Shown in pieces: positions 46,685 to 58,212 of a stretch of DNA of 64,000 nucleotides. The notes under the pieces are model-generated. The model searched no databases and was not told the DNA's origin. It saw only the letters and a list, made by a program, of their open reading frames with translations. The position numbers and the translations under genes were made by a program. Every line of letters begins with the position of its first letter. Positions within the stretch are counted from its first letter, which is position 1. The stretch comes from Echinarachnius parma. Taxonomy: Eukaryota > Echinodermata > Echinoidea > Clypeasteroida > Echinarachniidae. The stretch covers positions 1-64,000 of the forward strand of contig JBAMJV010009796.1 of NCBI GenBank assembly GCA_037951105.1, in the 5' to 3' direction.

Positions 46685-46945
46685 CTAGTCCCCTATGTCA
46701 TAAAATAATGGGTTGTCCTCAAAGAACTGGGCTACCTTCTCTTCTTGGAATGACTGTTGGCTGCAAGGTAGGTCCTCATCTGCCCCAAAGTGGGTGTCAC
46801 TGTCCTCCCTGTCCTCCATGACGCTATCCATGTCCTCTTCTGCCTGGGCTCTTCTGCCTCTTTCTTCTGTTGGGGAGATCCTGGTGGCGGCTGCCTTGCC
46901 TCTGTACCCCGCTTGCCCCTTGGTGTTCTTGCGTGCCTTCTGCAT
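46685..46945 (-). pseudogene. Unassigned acidic frame
   Basis: This is an 86-codon minus-strand frame with an acidic middle (EEDMDSVMEDREDSDTHFG) that ends VAQFFEDNPLFYDIGD. The ending resembles the start of MADF or Myb/SANT-like domains (F.E..P.LYD) of transposon accessory proteins. The domain itself does not follow in frame. The resemblance is weak. Confidence 0.25.
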
Positions 46946-47010
46946 ATTCCAGTGAAAATTCGGATAGAAATGAACTGTTATCTCTTTTGCACTTTTCCGT
47001 AGCGCCTATA

Positions 47011-48680
47011 CACTGTTGCTCATATAGTTGGAATATTTTCTTTTAGATCGAATTTCATACTTTTCATACTTTCCTGTTTTTGCGCATAATGAATGATTTT
47101 AGACTAAAAATAATGATTATAATGATGTTTCAAAACTACCAATGTACAATAAATAGTTGCATTAATTTGCATAAATTAATTTAGCCCTTTGTATTGAGCT
47201 TTGAAAGGCAGGACCTTTGATGATTGGCCCCTTTCCCTCTCCAAAGCGTATGTCCAACAAGTCATCATTATGTGTATTTTCTCAGAGTTGGCTGTAAAAT
47301 GTTCAACCAAAATTGGCACGGAGACTCTCTAGGCCATATTCCATCCAACGCCGTTGGCTACACGCCATACGATGCCTGTGCTGAGTGTGCTCTACCAGGA
47401 AGCGGTGTCAACAAGCGATGTCCACTATTTCGTTGGAACATCGCAGGTTACGGTCTGTAAAATCATCAGACGTCATCACGAGGAGGGTCAATTAAAACTA
47501 CAGGAATCTCTAGGACGTCCACGATTGACCACCGGGATAGATGATTGCAAATTGCTTAACTTGTGCCGTAGAAGCAGGAAATGCCAAAAAGGAGCCTTCG
47601 CCGTCTATGATGAAGACACTATGGAATCGACGCCTTCCGCCAAACTGTACATCAAAGATCGCTCTATCATGGTCGCCGAGCAAGACAAATACCAAGTGTC
47701 CAAACCATGCAACCGAGATTTACCGGACGTCCCTGGACTAGGGAGCCCATAAGATTGCCGCCTGGACACTAGTGATATGTCATCTAACTGGGTACGAGCC
47801 ATAACATCTTTGACCGAACAGATGAAAGACAAAGGGTTCGTCGATTACGTGGCGAGAAGCTCCAAGATGTATGCATTTACCAAACAACTTGAGGTTCTGA
47901 CGGCCAAACGGTGGAATGGCTCGTACCCATTAAGATGACATATCACGAGTGGCTACGTGGGAATCTTCTGTACTCCCTAGTCCAGGGACGTCCGGTTAAT
48001 CTTGGTTGCATGTTATGGGGTGGACACCTGGTAGTTTGTCTTGCTCGTTGACCATGTTAGAGCGATCTCTGATGTACAATTTGGCGTAAGGCGTTGATTC
48101 CATAGTGTTTTCTTCGTAGACGTCGAAGGCTCCTTTTTGGCATTTCCGGTTTCTACGGCACAGGTTAAGCAATTTCCAATAATCTATCCCGGTGGTCAAT
48201 CGTGGACGTCCTAGAGAGTCGGTGGATTTAATTTACCCTCATCTCGATGACGTCTGAGTATTTTATAGACCGTAACCTGCGATGTTCCAACGAACTAGTG
48301 GACATTGTTTGTTGACACCCTTCCTGGTGGAGCACACGCATCGTTTGATGTGTAGCCAATGGCGTTGGACGAAGTATGACCTAGAGAGCCTCTGTGCCAA
48401 TTTTGGTTGAACATTTTACAGCCAGCTCTGAGAAATGACCCATATAACGATGACTTGTTGGACGTACGCTTTGGAGAGGAAAAGGGGCCAATCATCGAAG
48501 GTCCTGCCTTTCAAAGCTCAAAACAAAAGGCAAATTCATGCAACCATTTATTGCACATTGGTAGTTTGGAAACATTATGATATGATGAAATATAATCATT
48601 ATTTTAGTCTAAAATGATTCATTAGGCGCACAAAACAAGTTGGATCTAAAAAAAATATTCCAACTTTATGAGCAACAGTG
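47011..48680. mobile_element. Tc1-like foldback element 2, complete with TA target duplication
   Basis: The outer ends are CACTGTTGCTCATA and its inverse TATGAGCAACAGTG, each flanked by TA (47009-47010 and 48681-48682). The left arm encodes TSQVTVCKIIRRHHEEGQL and LQESLGRPRLTTGIDDCK, with LNLCRRSRKCQKGAFAVY further on, resembling the helix-turn-helix half of a Tc1-like transposase. From about 47935 the same sequence returns in reverse to 48420. A hairpin centre lies at 47772-47940. No DDE catalytic core is visible, so it must have moved in trans, if at all. It shares its internal sequence with 1140-2320, so this is a foldback family and not a single accident. Confidence 0.7.
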
Positions 48681-48699
48681 TACTAAACAATGATCGGGC

Positions 48700-48800
48700 A
48701 GACGCCGCGGTCAATCGAGCGGGCGCTGCCCGGACGCCAACCAATTTTGAACTCGCCGCCCGGTGACCGACAGATCTCCCAGCGGCGACCGGGCGGCGAA
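48700..48800. repeat. CGGCGACCG-rich repeat, copy 1
   Basis: GAGCGGGCGCTGCCC, CAATTTTGAACTC and CAGCGGCGACCGGG recur in the same order and orientation at 54575-54650, on the far side of the 5.3-kb element. A CCCAAACAGGTTTAC segment beside it recurs inverted at 54553. Confidence 0.45.
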
Positions 48801-48922
48801 TTTTTTTTTTCCCAAACAGGTTTACAAATCCTTGTGAATTAGCGAATTGGTCAGAGACCACACATACCCGAATTTTCCGACTTGTATAATATCGAACATT
48901 GAGTATGAGTTTACTCAAAAGA

Positions 48923-48998
48923 AGCGGCAAAGCTGGGTTTCGAACCCAGCGTCTTTAGGTTGACTAGCACGCTTTCTATTGCGCCACAGCGATTCGCT
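48923..48998 (-). repeat. tRNA-derived SINE head or tRNA pseudogene
   Basis: On the minus strand TGGCGCAATAGAAAGCG resembles a tRNA A-box, and CTGGGTTCGAAACCCAG forms a perfect T-arm containing the B-box. A D-stem GCGC/GCGT can form. The acceptor and anticodon stems pair poorly, so this is not a convincing functional tRNA. A tRNA-derived SINE is the better reading. Confidence 0.5.
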
Positions 48999-49048
48999 TG
49001 GTTTGTGGCGGAACAGAAGGGGTTTTGTCTTAGTTTCGGGGGATATAT

Positions 49049-49180
49049 ACCCTACCCTAAATCCTAACCCTAACCCTAATTTGGTGGCTATAGGTCAGAT
49101 TAGTGGCTATAGGTCAGATTTAGTGTCTATATGTCAGATTTAGTGGCTATAGGTCAGATTTAGTGGCTATAAGTCTATAT
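49049..49180. repeat. Telomere-like CCTAA units and a 23-bp minisatellite
   Basis: CCTAACCCTAACCCTAA at about 49062 gives two to three telomere-type units. It is followed by four or five units of TTTAGTGGCTATAGGTCAGA. Confidence 0.6.
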
Positions 49181-49849
49181 TTTATAACTCGAATTGAATA
49201 CTCGCGCATTGGACTCCATTCAAGTCGCCCAATTCCAATTAAGCGGGCATACCTTATGCGTTAGTGCCATATCCCAGATAACAATGCTACGTTGGCCCAT
49301 CGTTGGCCCAATGTAGGCGGTCATGTTGGGCCAACGTCAAAACGTGACGTCTAGCCCACGTCATTCTTGCCGCTGGGCCCTCGTTGGCCCAACCCCCATA
49401 CGCCAACGTCAATTGCCAATGTTGAGCCAACGTTTGCCCAACCATTTATTTTGCTATTTCTGACGTCAAGCCAACATTGAGCCGACTAAACCCCAACGTT
49501 AATACGACTATATAAGTCAATGTCGGGCCAACGTTAAAACGTGACGTTTGGCCCACGTCATTCTTGCCGCTGGGCCCTCGTTGGCCCAACCCCCATAAGC
49601 CAACGTCTTGCTACGATGTTGCGCCAACGTTTGCCCAACCTTTTATTTGGCTATTTCTGACGTCAAGCCAACATTGAGCCGACTAAACCCCAACGTTAAT
49701 ACGACTTCGGGCCAACCTTGAGCCAACCATGAGCCAACCATGAGCCAACCTTGAGCCAACCATTACAAAAAAAATTGATTGATAAGTTGCATGGTGTTAC
49801 AAAGTCTACCACACCGTCACGCAAACATTTCATACTTATCCTACACCTA

Positions 49850-49912
49850 ATCCTAATCCTATTCCTATCATCCTATCCTATCCTATCCTATCCGATCCTA
49901 TCCTATCCTATC
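49850..49912. repeat. (CCTAT)n microsatellite
   Basis: Tandem CCTAT units with a few CCTAAT and CCGAT variants. Confidence 0.85.
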
Positions 49913-50089
49913 GTCCTAACGATTTACTATGCCATCGGCTTAGTATATATATCCTATACATACTATGTACATTTGTTAATAGTTAGTAACTGCCGAGAGT
50001 AGATTGAGAGTAGATTCTAAAATAATCAGCCTTTGAATCATCATTCATAACACTATATTCGGGTGTCATTTATAGTTTTATAAATTATA

Positions 50090-50965
50090 TAGAAAAACAA
50101 GGACAAGTTAACACTGTTTTTAATACAAATAATAGCAAAAATAGCAATTTTTTTCTGTGCACTATTATGATCGTTTATAATCGATCATGAACCCCGATAG
50201 CGATTCTGCATTGGCCCAATGGGAGATTTCAAGGGGTAGTATGGTGTTTAGGGTTGGTGTTAGTGTTTATCAAACCGGCGTTTGTGTGTAATAAACACTT
50301 ACACCGGCCTTAAAGACCATACTTAAAATCACCTATTGTTGGCCCACTTACGACGCATTGGGATCGATTGCGGAACGAACCTTTAGCGATCATAAATCAC
50401 TAATTAATAGGTGTATCAAAGTGAATAAAGAGGGGGCTGTGCAAAGGGGCTTTGCACCCCCAATATTTTGTTAATTTCGTAAATTTAATTTAATTGTATT
50501 AATTTACCAATTCAACAACATCATAATATAATGTACAATATTTCACAATTTCCCATCATTTATTAAAAAGGATAGACATTGCATAGTATATTAGTCAAAA
50601 CTAGCCCTTGAGCAACTATATAAGCAATACAAGTATATACTGCACATTATATTATCGATAATGTTACAACAAATTATATAGAAAACAAGGATATGATAAC
50701 ACTGTTTTCAATACAAATAATAGCAAAAATAGGAATTTTTTTGTTCACTATTATGATCGTTTATAATCGATCATGAACCCCGATAGCAATATACAAATTT
50801 TTACAAAATCATATAATGTACAATATTTCACAATTTCCCGTCATTTATTAAACAGGATAGACTTGCATAGTATATAAGTAAAAACTAGCCCTTGAACACC
50901 TATATAAGCAATACAAGTATATACTGCACATTGTATTATCGATAATATTACAACAATCCAAAATG
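50090..50965. repeat. Direct repeats in the element core
   Basis: ACAAATAATAGCAAAAATAG through ATCGATCATGAACCCCGATAG occurs at 50125-50201 and 50715-50785. TGTACAATATTTCACAATTT through ATTATCGATAAT occurs at 50530-50660 and 50817-50946. No coding frame is present. Confidence 0.7.
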
Positions 50966-51264
50966 TTTCAAAAACGTTTTCATACATTGTTGGTAGAACA
51001 TAATTAAAATATATTTGAATTATTGTACAATTTAAGACATCCATATCGTGACATTGTACATTTTATAAAGTCGCATGGAGATTCATCTAAAAATTACTGC
51101 CCAATGTATGAAATGGACTGTTTCCCTATATCTGTCTTGATGTAGCTATCTTGCATTTTGTTAATCAATTTCCCCCGTGAAATATATGGCAGTGGTTCAA
51201 TCTTTTTTTCGTAATATTTGTATCTATATTACTACAAATGAAGTGCAATCCACTTGTGTTTTCA

Positions 51265-51647
51265 TTAAAAGGATAGTTGAGTCTTGATAAAGCGAGTTCA
51301 GCTTTGGTGAGCTTTAGTAACTAAACCATGCATCATTACATTACAAACAGACAGTTATAACTTACTCCACCATGCTCGAAATTAATAACACAACCTTTCT
51401 AAAAAGAAGAAGCAATTTTGAAATTTTTTAGCGGCCCATTCAAAGTTATATTGTCTATTCCCTACAATTATTAAAATGTTAGGTTTATGGATATCTTAGG
51501 CTTTTCTGAAACAATTTTGATCAAATTAAGTTTATTCTGTCATTACAATTGCATGCTCTTTCAAACTCGACACTCCGTGTTTGATTATCTCACACAAATA
51601 TTGTGTAACGGCCTCTATATACCAAAACTAACTCAACTATCCTTTAA
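51265..51647. mobile_element. TTAA-type MITE, family 1, copy 3
   Basis: The element is bounded by TTAAAAGGATAGTTGAG and CTCAACTATCCTTTAA, with the body in the opposite orientation to copy 2. It is nested inside the 5.3-kb element at 49270. Confidence 0.7.
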
Positions 51648-52644
51648 TACGAATCCTTGATACCAAAAACTGTTTTGTCGGTAACGATTTCTAAAACGCA
51701 TGAATTTGGTATAATATATTTTCTTTACACCTATATGAAATGCGTCAATATTTGACCTCATTACATTTAAATCTATGTGTAAATACTCTCTAAAAAGTGA
51801 GAAACCGGCTAAAATCATCTGCAAACAATCCCAAATGGAAATAATAACGTAGGTTTGGAAATCGTTTATACAAATGAGGAAAAACGCTGTTACCACTACA
51901 GATCATTTTGAAACTCCATAATGTAATCGGTAATCAAGAAGAAAAAACATCATAAGTTAGTGTGATATCGGATAAATACCCCATGACCAGGGGCATCGAG
52001 TGGGATGTGTACAAAGTCTATGCGAATTTATATGAACATGCACTATAGGGAAAAGTGTTGTAGTCCTTTGCGAAATCTAAGAAGATTCTGTTTGTAACAA
52101 ACACTTCCAGCATTTTTGTCACTGATTCGTACATAGTTGATGAATTAAATCATCAATGCTATAAACTTCGCATTCATCGGCCTGCTCTAAAACCATACTG
52201 GTGTAGTGGTGTTCATAATATAATAACATAACTTGAGCCGTGAACATTTGTAGACGTGGTGTGGCAAAATGTTCGCGTTCTCGTTTGTCCTTAATTAAGC
52301 AAGACAATTAATCCAATATTGCTGCGTTTTACCATTTACCTGTAGGAGTGGAACGTGTATGTAATTTTACTTAATATTACACGCATAATATTTGCATACA
52401 TTACAGAAGCGGTCTATTGTATATCGTGGACTGCGCCCTATTGACCAGCATGCCTTGCTCCCAAGAGATCAGAAAGTGCAAGTGTGGATTGATTGTGAGT
52501 GTGTCCAATAACCCCCCGATGACCGGGGTAATAATAACTGTATTAAACGCTATATAAATCGAAACATTATTAAAATCTTATTTATATTTTCATTATAAAT
52601 TATAATTTCATCAAACGATTATTTGGCTGCACATTCGTGAATGC

Positions 52645-52999
52645 TACCCAACTAACAATTGAACGTTTTCTGAACGTTCTAAACAGGTTCAAACTTGGTA
52701 TTTGGACGTTATGTGAAAACGTTTTAAAACGTGTATTTGTGAAAGATTGAAAACGTTTTTAGAACGTGCCAAATGGACCTTTTTAAAACGTTGCACGTTA
52801 CCAAAAGTGCAAGGACTAGCAGAAAAACCTGTCGGATGCTGGAGACGTTTTAAGAATGTTTTTTAAACGTTGATTAAAGACGAAGATCTACGTGACCTAA
52901 TACAAACGTTTTGTAAAGGTTTTTGTAAACTTTGATTAAAGACGAAGACCTACGTGACCTAATAAAAACGTTTAGTAAACGTTTTGTGTTTGCTGGGTA
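52645..52999. mobile_element. TACCCA element with GAACGTTTT repeats, nested
   Basis: The ends are TACCCAACTAACAATTGAAC and TTTGCTGGGTA. The interior repeats AACGTTTT and AACGTTC, with a tandem AAGACGAAGA(T/C)CTACGTGACC unit. It shares end design with 18756 and 49270 but has a different internal repeat. Confidence 0.6.
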
Positions 53000-53154
53000 G
53001 TGCCCGTAATTAATGTACTCGGGTGTCTATTCACGAAAGCTTATGTGTATGCACTTATTCGGAATTTGAAAGACCGAAAATGTTATGATTAATAATAAGT
53101 ATTCATCATTTGTATCATAATTATGTTGCTATCATCGCTAGCCAAATCCCATTC

Positions 53155-54300
53155 AACCAACCAAGAACGACACTACATAGTAAGTGAAACGTTGGCGTAA
53201 CGTTGGCTTGCCTACCGTCGAAATGTGGTTGTTTGTAAAAGGTTGGTTTGACGTCAACTAGCCAACCAATATCCAACGTCGCTCATTGACCGAATGTTGT
53301 AGTAGGCGAAACGTTGGCCTAACGTTGGCTTGCCCACCGTCAAAATGTGGTTGTTTGTTAAAGGTTGGTTTGACGTCAACTAGCCAACCAATATCCAACG
53401 TCGCTCATTGACCGAATGTTGTAGTAGGCGAAACGTTGGTCTAATGTTGGCTTGCCTACCGTCGAAATGTGGTTGTTTGTTATAGGTTGTTTGACGTCAA
53501 CTAGCCAACCAATATCCAACGTCGCCCATTGACCGAATGTTGTAGTAGGCGAAACGTTGGCCTAACGTTGGCTTGCCCACCGTCGAAATGTGGTTGTTTG
53601 TTAAAGGTTGGTTTGACGTCAGCTAGCCAACCAATATCCAACGTCGCTCATTGACCGAATGTGGTAGTAGGCGAAACGTTGGCCTAACGTTGGCTTGCAC
53701 ACCGTCGAAATGTGGTTGTTTGTTAAAGGTTGGTTTGACGTCAGCTAGCCATCCAATATCCAACGTCGCTCATTGACCGAATGTTGTAGTAGGCGAAACA
53801 TTGGCCTAACGTTGGCTTGCCCACCGTCAAAATGTGGTTGTTTGTTAAAGGTTGGTTTGACGTCAACTAGCCAACCAATATCCAACGTCGCTCATTGACC
53901 GAATGTTGTAGTAGGCGAAACGTTGGCCTAACGTTGGCTTGTCTACTGTCGTAATGTGGTTGTTTGTCAAACGTTGGTTTGACGTCAACTAGCCAACCAA
54001 TATCTAACGCCACTCATTGACCGAATGTTGTAGTCGGCGAAACGTTGGCCCCACGTTGACTATCCTACCGTCGAAATGTGGTTGTGTATTTAACGTTGGT
54101 CTGACGTTCACAAGCCAACCAATATCCAACGCAAGTCATTGACACAATGTCGTAGTGAAGAAACGTTGGTATAACGTTGGCTTGCCTCCCGTCGAAATTT
54201 GGTTGTTTTCCAAACGTTAGAACGACGTCAACTAGCCAACCAATATCCAACGCCACTCATCGACACAATGTCGTAGTAGCCGAAACGTTGGCCCAACGTT
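53155..54300. repeat. 121-bp satellite, about nine units
   Basis: Each unit contains AACGTTGGCTTGCC(C/T)ACCGTC, AATGTGGTTGTTTG, GGTTTGACGTCAACTAGCC and CGTCGCTCATTGACCGAATG. Middle units are nearly identical and the last two are more diverged, the usual pattern for unequal exchange. Confidence 0.9.
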
Positions 54301-54673
54301 TGTTTTCGACCATAGAAATATGATTTTTCGTCCAACTATCACCCAACGTTGTTTCAACGTACATTTGCCAATCAGTTTGCCAACAGTCAACATACGACGT
54401 TGGCTTAACGTCGTTTTAACGTCAGCTCGCCGACTGCAACAATGTGGTTGTAAATTTACCTTAGGCCAACGTTGGCTTAACGTTGTTTTGCCAACCGCGA
54501 CGGTGCCGACTATAGACTACGTTGGGCCAACGTAGCATTGTTATCTGGGATAGTAAACCTGTTTGGGCGGCGAGTGAAAAGTGAGCAGGCGCAGCCCAAA
54601 TTTTAACTCCGCGCTAAAACTTCAGCGGCGACCGAGAGATGCCTAAAAACCAGCGGTGCCTGGGCGGCCGCCG

Positions 54674-55545
54674 CTACCATTTCGAAGGGTTTGCGCGTGT
54701 AAGGTGTTGCACATCCAGATTGTATTGGTTTCTTTTCGCGTTCCTAATTTCTCTTTTGACTTTATTGCGGAAATGTCTCCAAAGTGCACTTTTCCCCCAC
54801 GGTTGAAGGCGATCTGCCGCTTTCTTATAAGAGATTTGATGTATGGCGACATCCACCGTCCCCTTGTCCTCGTTGTGAAGGGAGGTTGTCTTCTGTGGAA
54901 AATGAAAGTCAATTTTCTCGTTGAGAACGTTGTAAAATGCAGAACATTTGTCATCTACGCTAGCTGCACTCGTCACCTCAGACCAGTCATGTTGGTTAAT
55001 CCACTGGCCAAATTCCCGAATATCGCTGTCTTTCATTGGTCTAACGATGCGTTTGCGAACGGTGTTGCTCCTGAGAGGGTTGATCTTCCGTTGACCTATC
55101 ACGCACTGGTGATCGCTGAGACCGATCGGGGAAAGGATGTTGATTGGTTGATAGTGATGAGTTAGATTTGTAATGACTTTATCTAAGATCGCATCATTTC
55201 TTGTTGGTTGATGAACTATTTGCACTAATGAATCAGAGAGGATGGTACCAAGGTCAAGACGATTGAAATCTCCCATGATTATGATTCCCGAGTCTTATCT
55301 GGTTGATCAGTAAGGATATTGTCGATTGTAGTTGTGATGTGGGCGAGGAGATCCTCACCGACAGGACTTCTTGGAGGGTAGTATACCGCGGCGACTACGA
55401 TGCAGGGTATCGATCTCGGGTTTCGATGAGGTCGTATAGCTTAACCCAAATAATGTCTAAGTTATCTGGGATTGGGACATCAAGGCGTGTGGCGTTGAGA
55501 TTCTGTTTGGCATAGACTGCTACTCCCCCTCCCATGCTCCCCTTC
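54674..55545 (-). pseudogene. LINE endonuclease fragment (second CR1-group LINE)
   Basis: On the minus strand, frame pieces read GGVAVYAKQNLNATRLD, VVAAVYYPPRSPVG, IIMGDFNRLDLGTIL, then HQPTRNDAILDKVITNL and IGLSDHQCVI. These are the GGGVAvy, YrPP, GDFN, T....LD...TN and SDH motifs of AP endonucleases. Here GDFN is intact. The fragment lacks its reverse transcriptase, which would lie beyond 54674 where other repeats begin, and it has several frame breaks. Confidence 0.75.
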
Positions 55546-55577
55546 TATCTGTTCGTGGACGTGCCCTTGATGTTAAT

Positions 55578-56200
55578 AAACAGCTTTTTAGCAAATATGC
55601 CGTTTCATTTGAATTATAATAAACTCAAGGAAAAAAATCCAATTCAATATATTTTTGTAAAATGTAATTTAAATTGGGTCTTATCATTCAGGGGGGCATA
55701 ATTGGCAAATTTCCCTGTTTTGGTGGGCATTGTGGATTTTTGAAATTGACAAAAACCTTAACAAAATTATGATGTGCACTCTTCAGCTTGAGAAAAGGCA
55801 TAACAGAACAGTCTTCACTCAAAACAAAATTTTTCACACCGCCATAGGGAGACTTGGCCTATTTATATACTACCGATTCCATGTGTATAAAGTGTATATA
55901 GTATACAGGGAGACTTGGCCTATTTATGTACTACTGATTCCATGTGTATATAGTTATCAGTTTATACTGTACATACAACATTGGTTTGGCGGCCATTTTG
56001 TATCTTAATTGTGCCCTAAATGGACAGCTTTTTAGCAAATATGCCGTATTATTTGAATTATAATTAACTCAAGGAACAAAATCCAATTCAATACATTTTT
56101 GTAAAATATTATTCAAATTGATAGATGTTATATCATTTAGGTGGGCATAAAAGGCCAATTATCCTGTTTTGGCGGGCATAGTGGATTTTTGCATTTGTCG
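55578..56200. repeat. Direct repeats before the EGF block
   Basis: ACAGCTTTTTAGCAAATATG through GGGCAT.GTGGATTTTTG occurs at 55578-55740 and 56026-56195. Between them AGGGAGACTTGGCCTATTTA with TTCCATGTGTATA occurs twice (55846 and 55908). The small frame at 55730-56008 comes from these repeats. Confidence 0.7.
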
Positions 56201-56612
56201 CGTTAACAAAGAACGCTCAAGGTTTCGTGTCTAGCAGTCAGCATATACATGTACCTATTATTTGTCAGGCTATAGTTCAACTAGACCTTAGACAAAGCCC
56301 TCCTCAATGCGTTTAAATTATATTCTCTATACCCTGGGCCATGCGGCCGTTCCCGTGTAGTATGTTAGCTCATCTCTCAATCTTTTATTGTGGCTTCCTC
56401 TCCTTCACATCAGTCAGGGCCAGTCAAACAGTTTGATAGTTTAATACACTGTTTACAACGCATAAAGACATCTTCAATATGTGTCTTCCGTGTGAGGGAG
56501 GTATTGAAGGTTATTTCCAAGAAATTCTGTTTCACAGCACTTTAATATTTGTTTATTACGTATACCTTCAATACATTGTCCTTTACTGTACTTCCTTTTC
56601 ATCTCCCGACAG

Positions 56613-56724
56613 ACATAAATGAATGTTCATCGACCCCTTGTCAAAATGGAGGGTCATGTACCGACCACATCAACGGATACATGCGCATGTGAAGCGGGCT
56701 ACGAAGGATCCAACTGCCAAGAAA
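56613..56724 (+). pseudogene. EGF-like exon, 2-base deletion
   Basis: The exon follows TCTCCCGACAG and ends before GTAAGT. It reads [14 protein letters not shown] and SCTDHINGY, then shifts frame and continues [14 protein letters not shown] in another frame. The near-identical intact exon at 60896 is 114 bp and this one is 112. The loss is at the codons for the Y-S-C step, and it is not at a homopolymer. As written it would end at TGA. It lies in the first copy of a large duplicated block. Confidence 0.75.
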
Positions 56725-56897
56725 GTAAGTTACCTTTGCAGGAACATGTATTGAATAGTTGCCACCTGGCTATAGCAGCCAAGCTGCCAACAATGACCAT
56801 CACAATTTAACCTGTACTGAAACAATGATATGAAACCTTCAAAAAGGGGGGCGGTGTGACCTGTCTGCAGGGACCAGTCTTGCTTCCCATTTGCGTG

Positions 56898-57102
56898 TCT
56901 TCGCACAGGTTCAGTGGCGTAGTGACGGGGGGATATTTAGACAAGAAGAAAAAAATACGCCCCAAAGAAATGCCCCCAATTAGTGTGCGTGCTCCCCCCC
57001 CCCCCCCCCCCCCCCCCAAAGAAAAAAAAATGAATTAATTAATTAAATAAAATAAATAAATAAATACAAACAAAATCGGTCCAACCACGCTACGACACTG
57101 CA
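56898..57102. mobile_element. Short hAT-like element with poly-C core, copy 1
   Basis: The ends are CAGTGGCGTAG and CTACGACACTG, an imperfect inverted pair of the CAGNGGCGTAG type common in hAT-like MITEs. Inside is a long C run followed by AT-rich sequence. The same element lies at 61195-61402 in copy 2 and is absent from the third, older EGF copy near 63700. It therefore inserted before the recent duplication. Confidence 0.5.
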
Positions 57103-57461
57103 CAGGCTTGACTCAAGACAAGATGCAGGTCAAGAAATGAATGAACTATGCATCCGAACACCTACGGGGAAAATATATTTCATTGACAATTTCATTCGCC
57201 TTACTTGGCAACCAATATAATTAAATTAAGTTTATCCGAATACTAAAATGTTACAAAACAGAATCTTCGACCAGTGGGACTGCGTTAATTACTTGCTGTG
57301 TTATCGCAACTTTAAGATTTGATTTAAGATAAGGGTGTAATTCACTTAATCTTGATATATGTGTGGAACTTGAGATCCACTCAGAATGCTTCCTTGCGTT
57401 AAAAAAAAATAATAATTAAACAGATCTTGTTATATATCGAATGATGTCTTACTTATTATAG

Positions 57462-57812
57462 ACCGGCAGCCCAGAGGTCTTTTGTGCATCGAAAAGCGTA
57501 CTGATTGTTGAACATATGAATATTTAGAGGAGAATGTAACAAAACCAAAAATATGAGTCTTCTGTGCTGTACCCGGTGGTAAAGGGGTCTTTTGCGCCTC
57601 CAAAGTTTGGCCCCTGGGTTTGTGCGATGCTTCTATTTTGTTGCGAAGTACCGTGTTTAACATCGCTAACTGCGGGTAGGCAAGACAATTACAAAAGGAT
57701 CAGTGGTTCGTATCAGGCCTTCTTCGGACAATTTTACGTTGGCCGTTTTCATGGTTTTAAAAGACGAAATACACGTCGATGAATTGGGGATTGAATTGAA
57801 TTGAATTTAATT
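57462..57812. mobile_element. Insertion private to EGF block copy 1, ends in (GAATT)n tail
   Basis: The corresponding place in copy 2 (about 62296) lacks this stretch. It ends with repeated GAATT units, the kind of tail left by short non-LTR retrotransposons, as also seen at 1981-2010 and 44070-44087. No coding domain was recognised in it. Confidence 0.5.
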
Positions 57813-58212
57813 GAATATCGATTCTCTCTTTCTTGATCTAGAGTATGTTTTCATTTTGTTAGGATTACAAACTTCAATTACGCTGCATGAATACATTCGG
57901 CGTGCAATTTAATTTGTATGAATAACATGAAACAATGAACATAATTGCGTTATTTATTATTCGTATCGATTAATTGTTCAGAAAATGAGACAATTTTATT
58001 AGTACTATGGATAACATTTCCTCGTCAATCTTTCTTTTTTTTTTGAGCAATGAGAGAAATACAACTTATCGTATTCCACCATGATTTTTAGTATTTAACT
58101 ATATTTTCTAACAAATATTATGACTTTTTTCACAGCGTTATAATTTGCTGGTTAGCCATTAAGACAAACAAACTGTAATAGTTATTGTGTTTTATCTAAA
58201 ACATCTTCATAG

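Larger units (their letters stand above)
49270..54552. mobile_element. 5.3-kb TIR element made of AACGTTGG-type repeats
   Basis: The ends TATCCCAGATAACAATGCTA and TAGCATTGTTATCTGGGATA are exact inverses, and the next bases (CGTTGGCCCA / TGGGCCAACG) also match. The left arm has two ~198-bp units rich in GTTGGCCCAAC. The right arm is the 121-bp satellite at 53155-54300 and further CGTTGG repeats. The centre (49850-52640) is AT-rich with direct repeats, a TTAA MITE and no recognisable transposase. Confidence 0.75.
56359..58050. repeat. Duplicated EGF block, copy 1
   Basis: This begins near AGTATGTTAGCTCATCTC and ends near CTCGTCAATCTTTC. It matches 59559-62570 through the upstream intron, the EGF exon and the downstream intron. 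Copy 1 contains the broken EGF exon and a private insertion (57462-57812). It lacks the two insertions present in copy 2. Confidence 0.75.

Noticed and set aside
46713..47002. Hydrophobic + strand frames opposite the acidic frame
   Set aside because: They are the reverse of the acidic minus-strand frame and have no independent support.
48923..48998. Functional tRNA gene
   Set aside because: The A- and B-box-like motifs and T-arm are good, but acceptor and anticodon stems do not pair well. It fits a tRNA-derived SINE.
49049..49085. Telomere or chromosome end
   Set aside because: Only two or three CCCTAA-like units are present, inside repeat-rich DNA that continues on both sides.
53155..54535. 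Small open frames in the AACGTTGG satellite
   Set aside because: They follow the tandem unit, have no domain, and are explained by the repeat.
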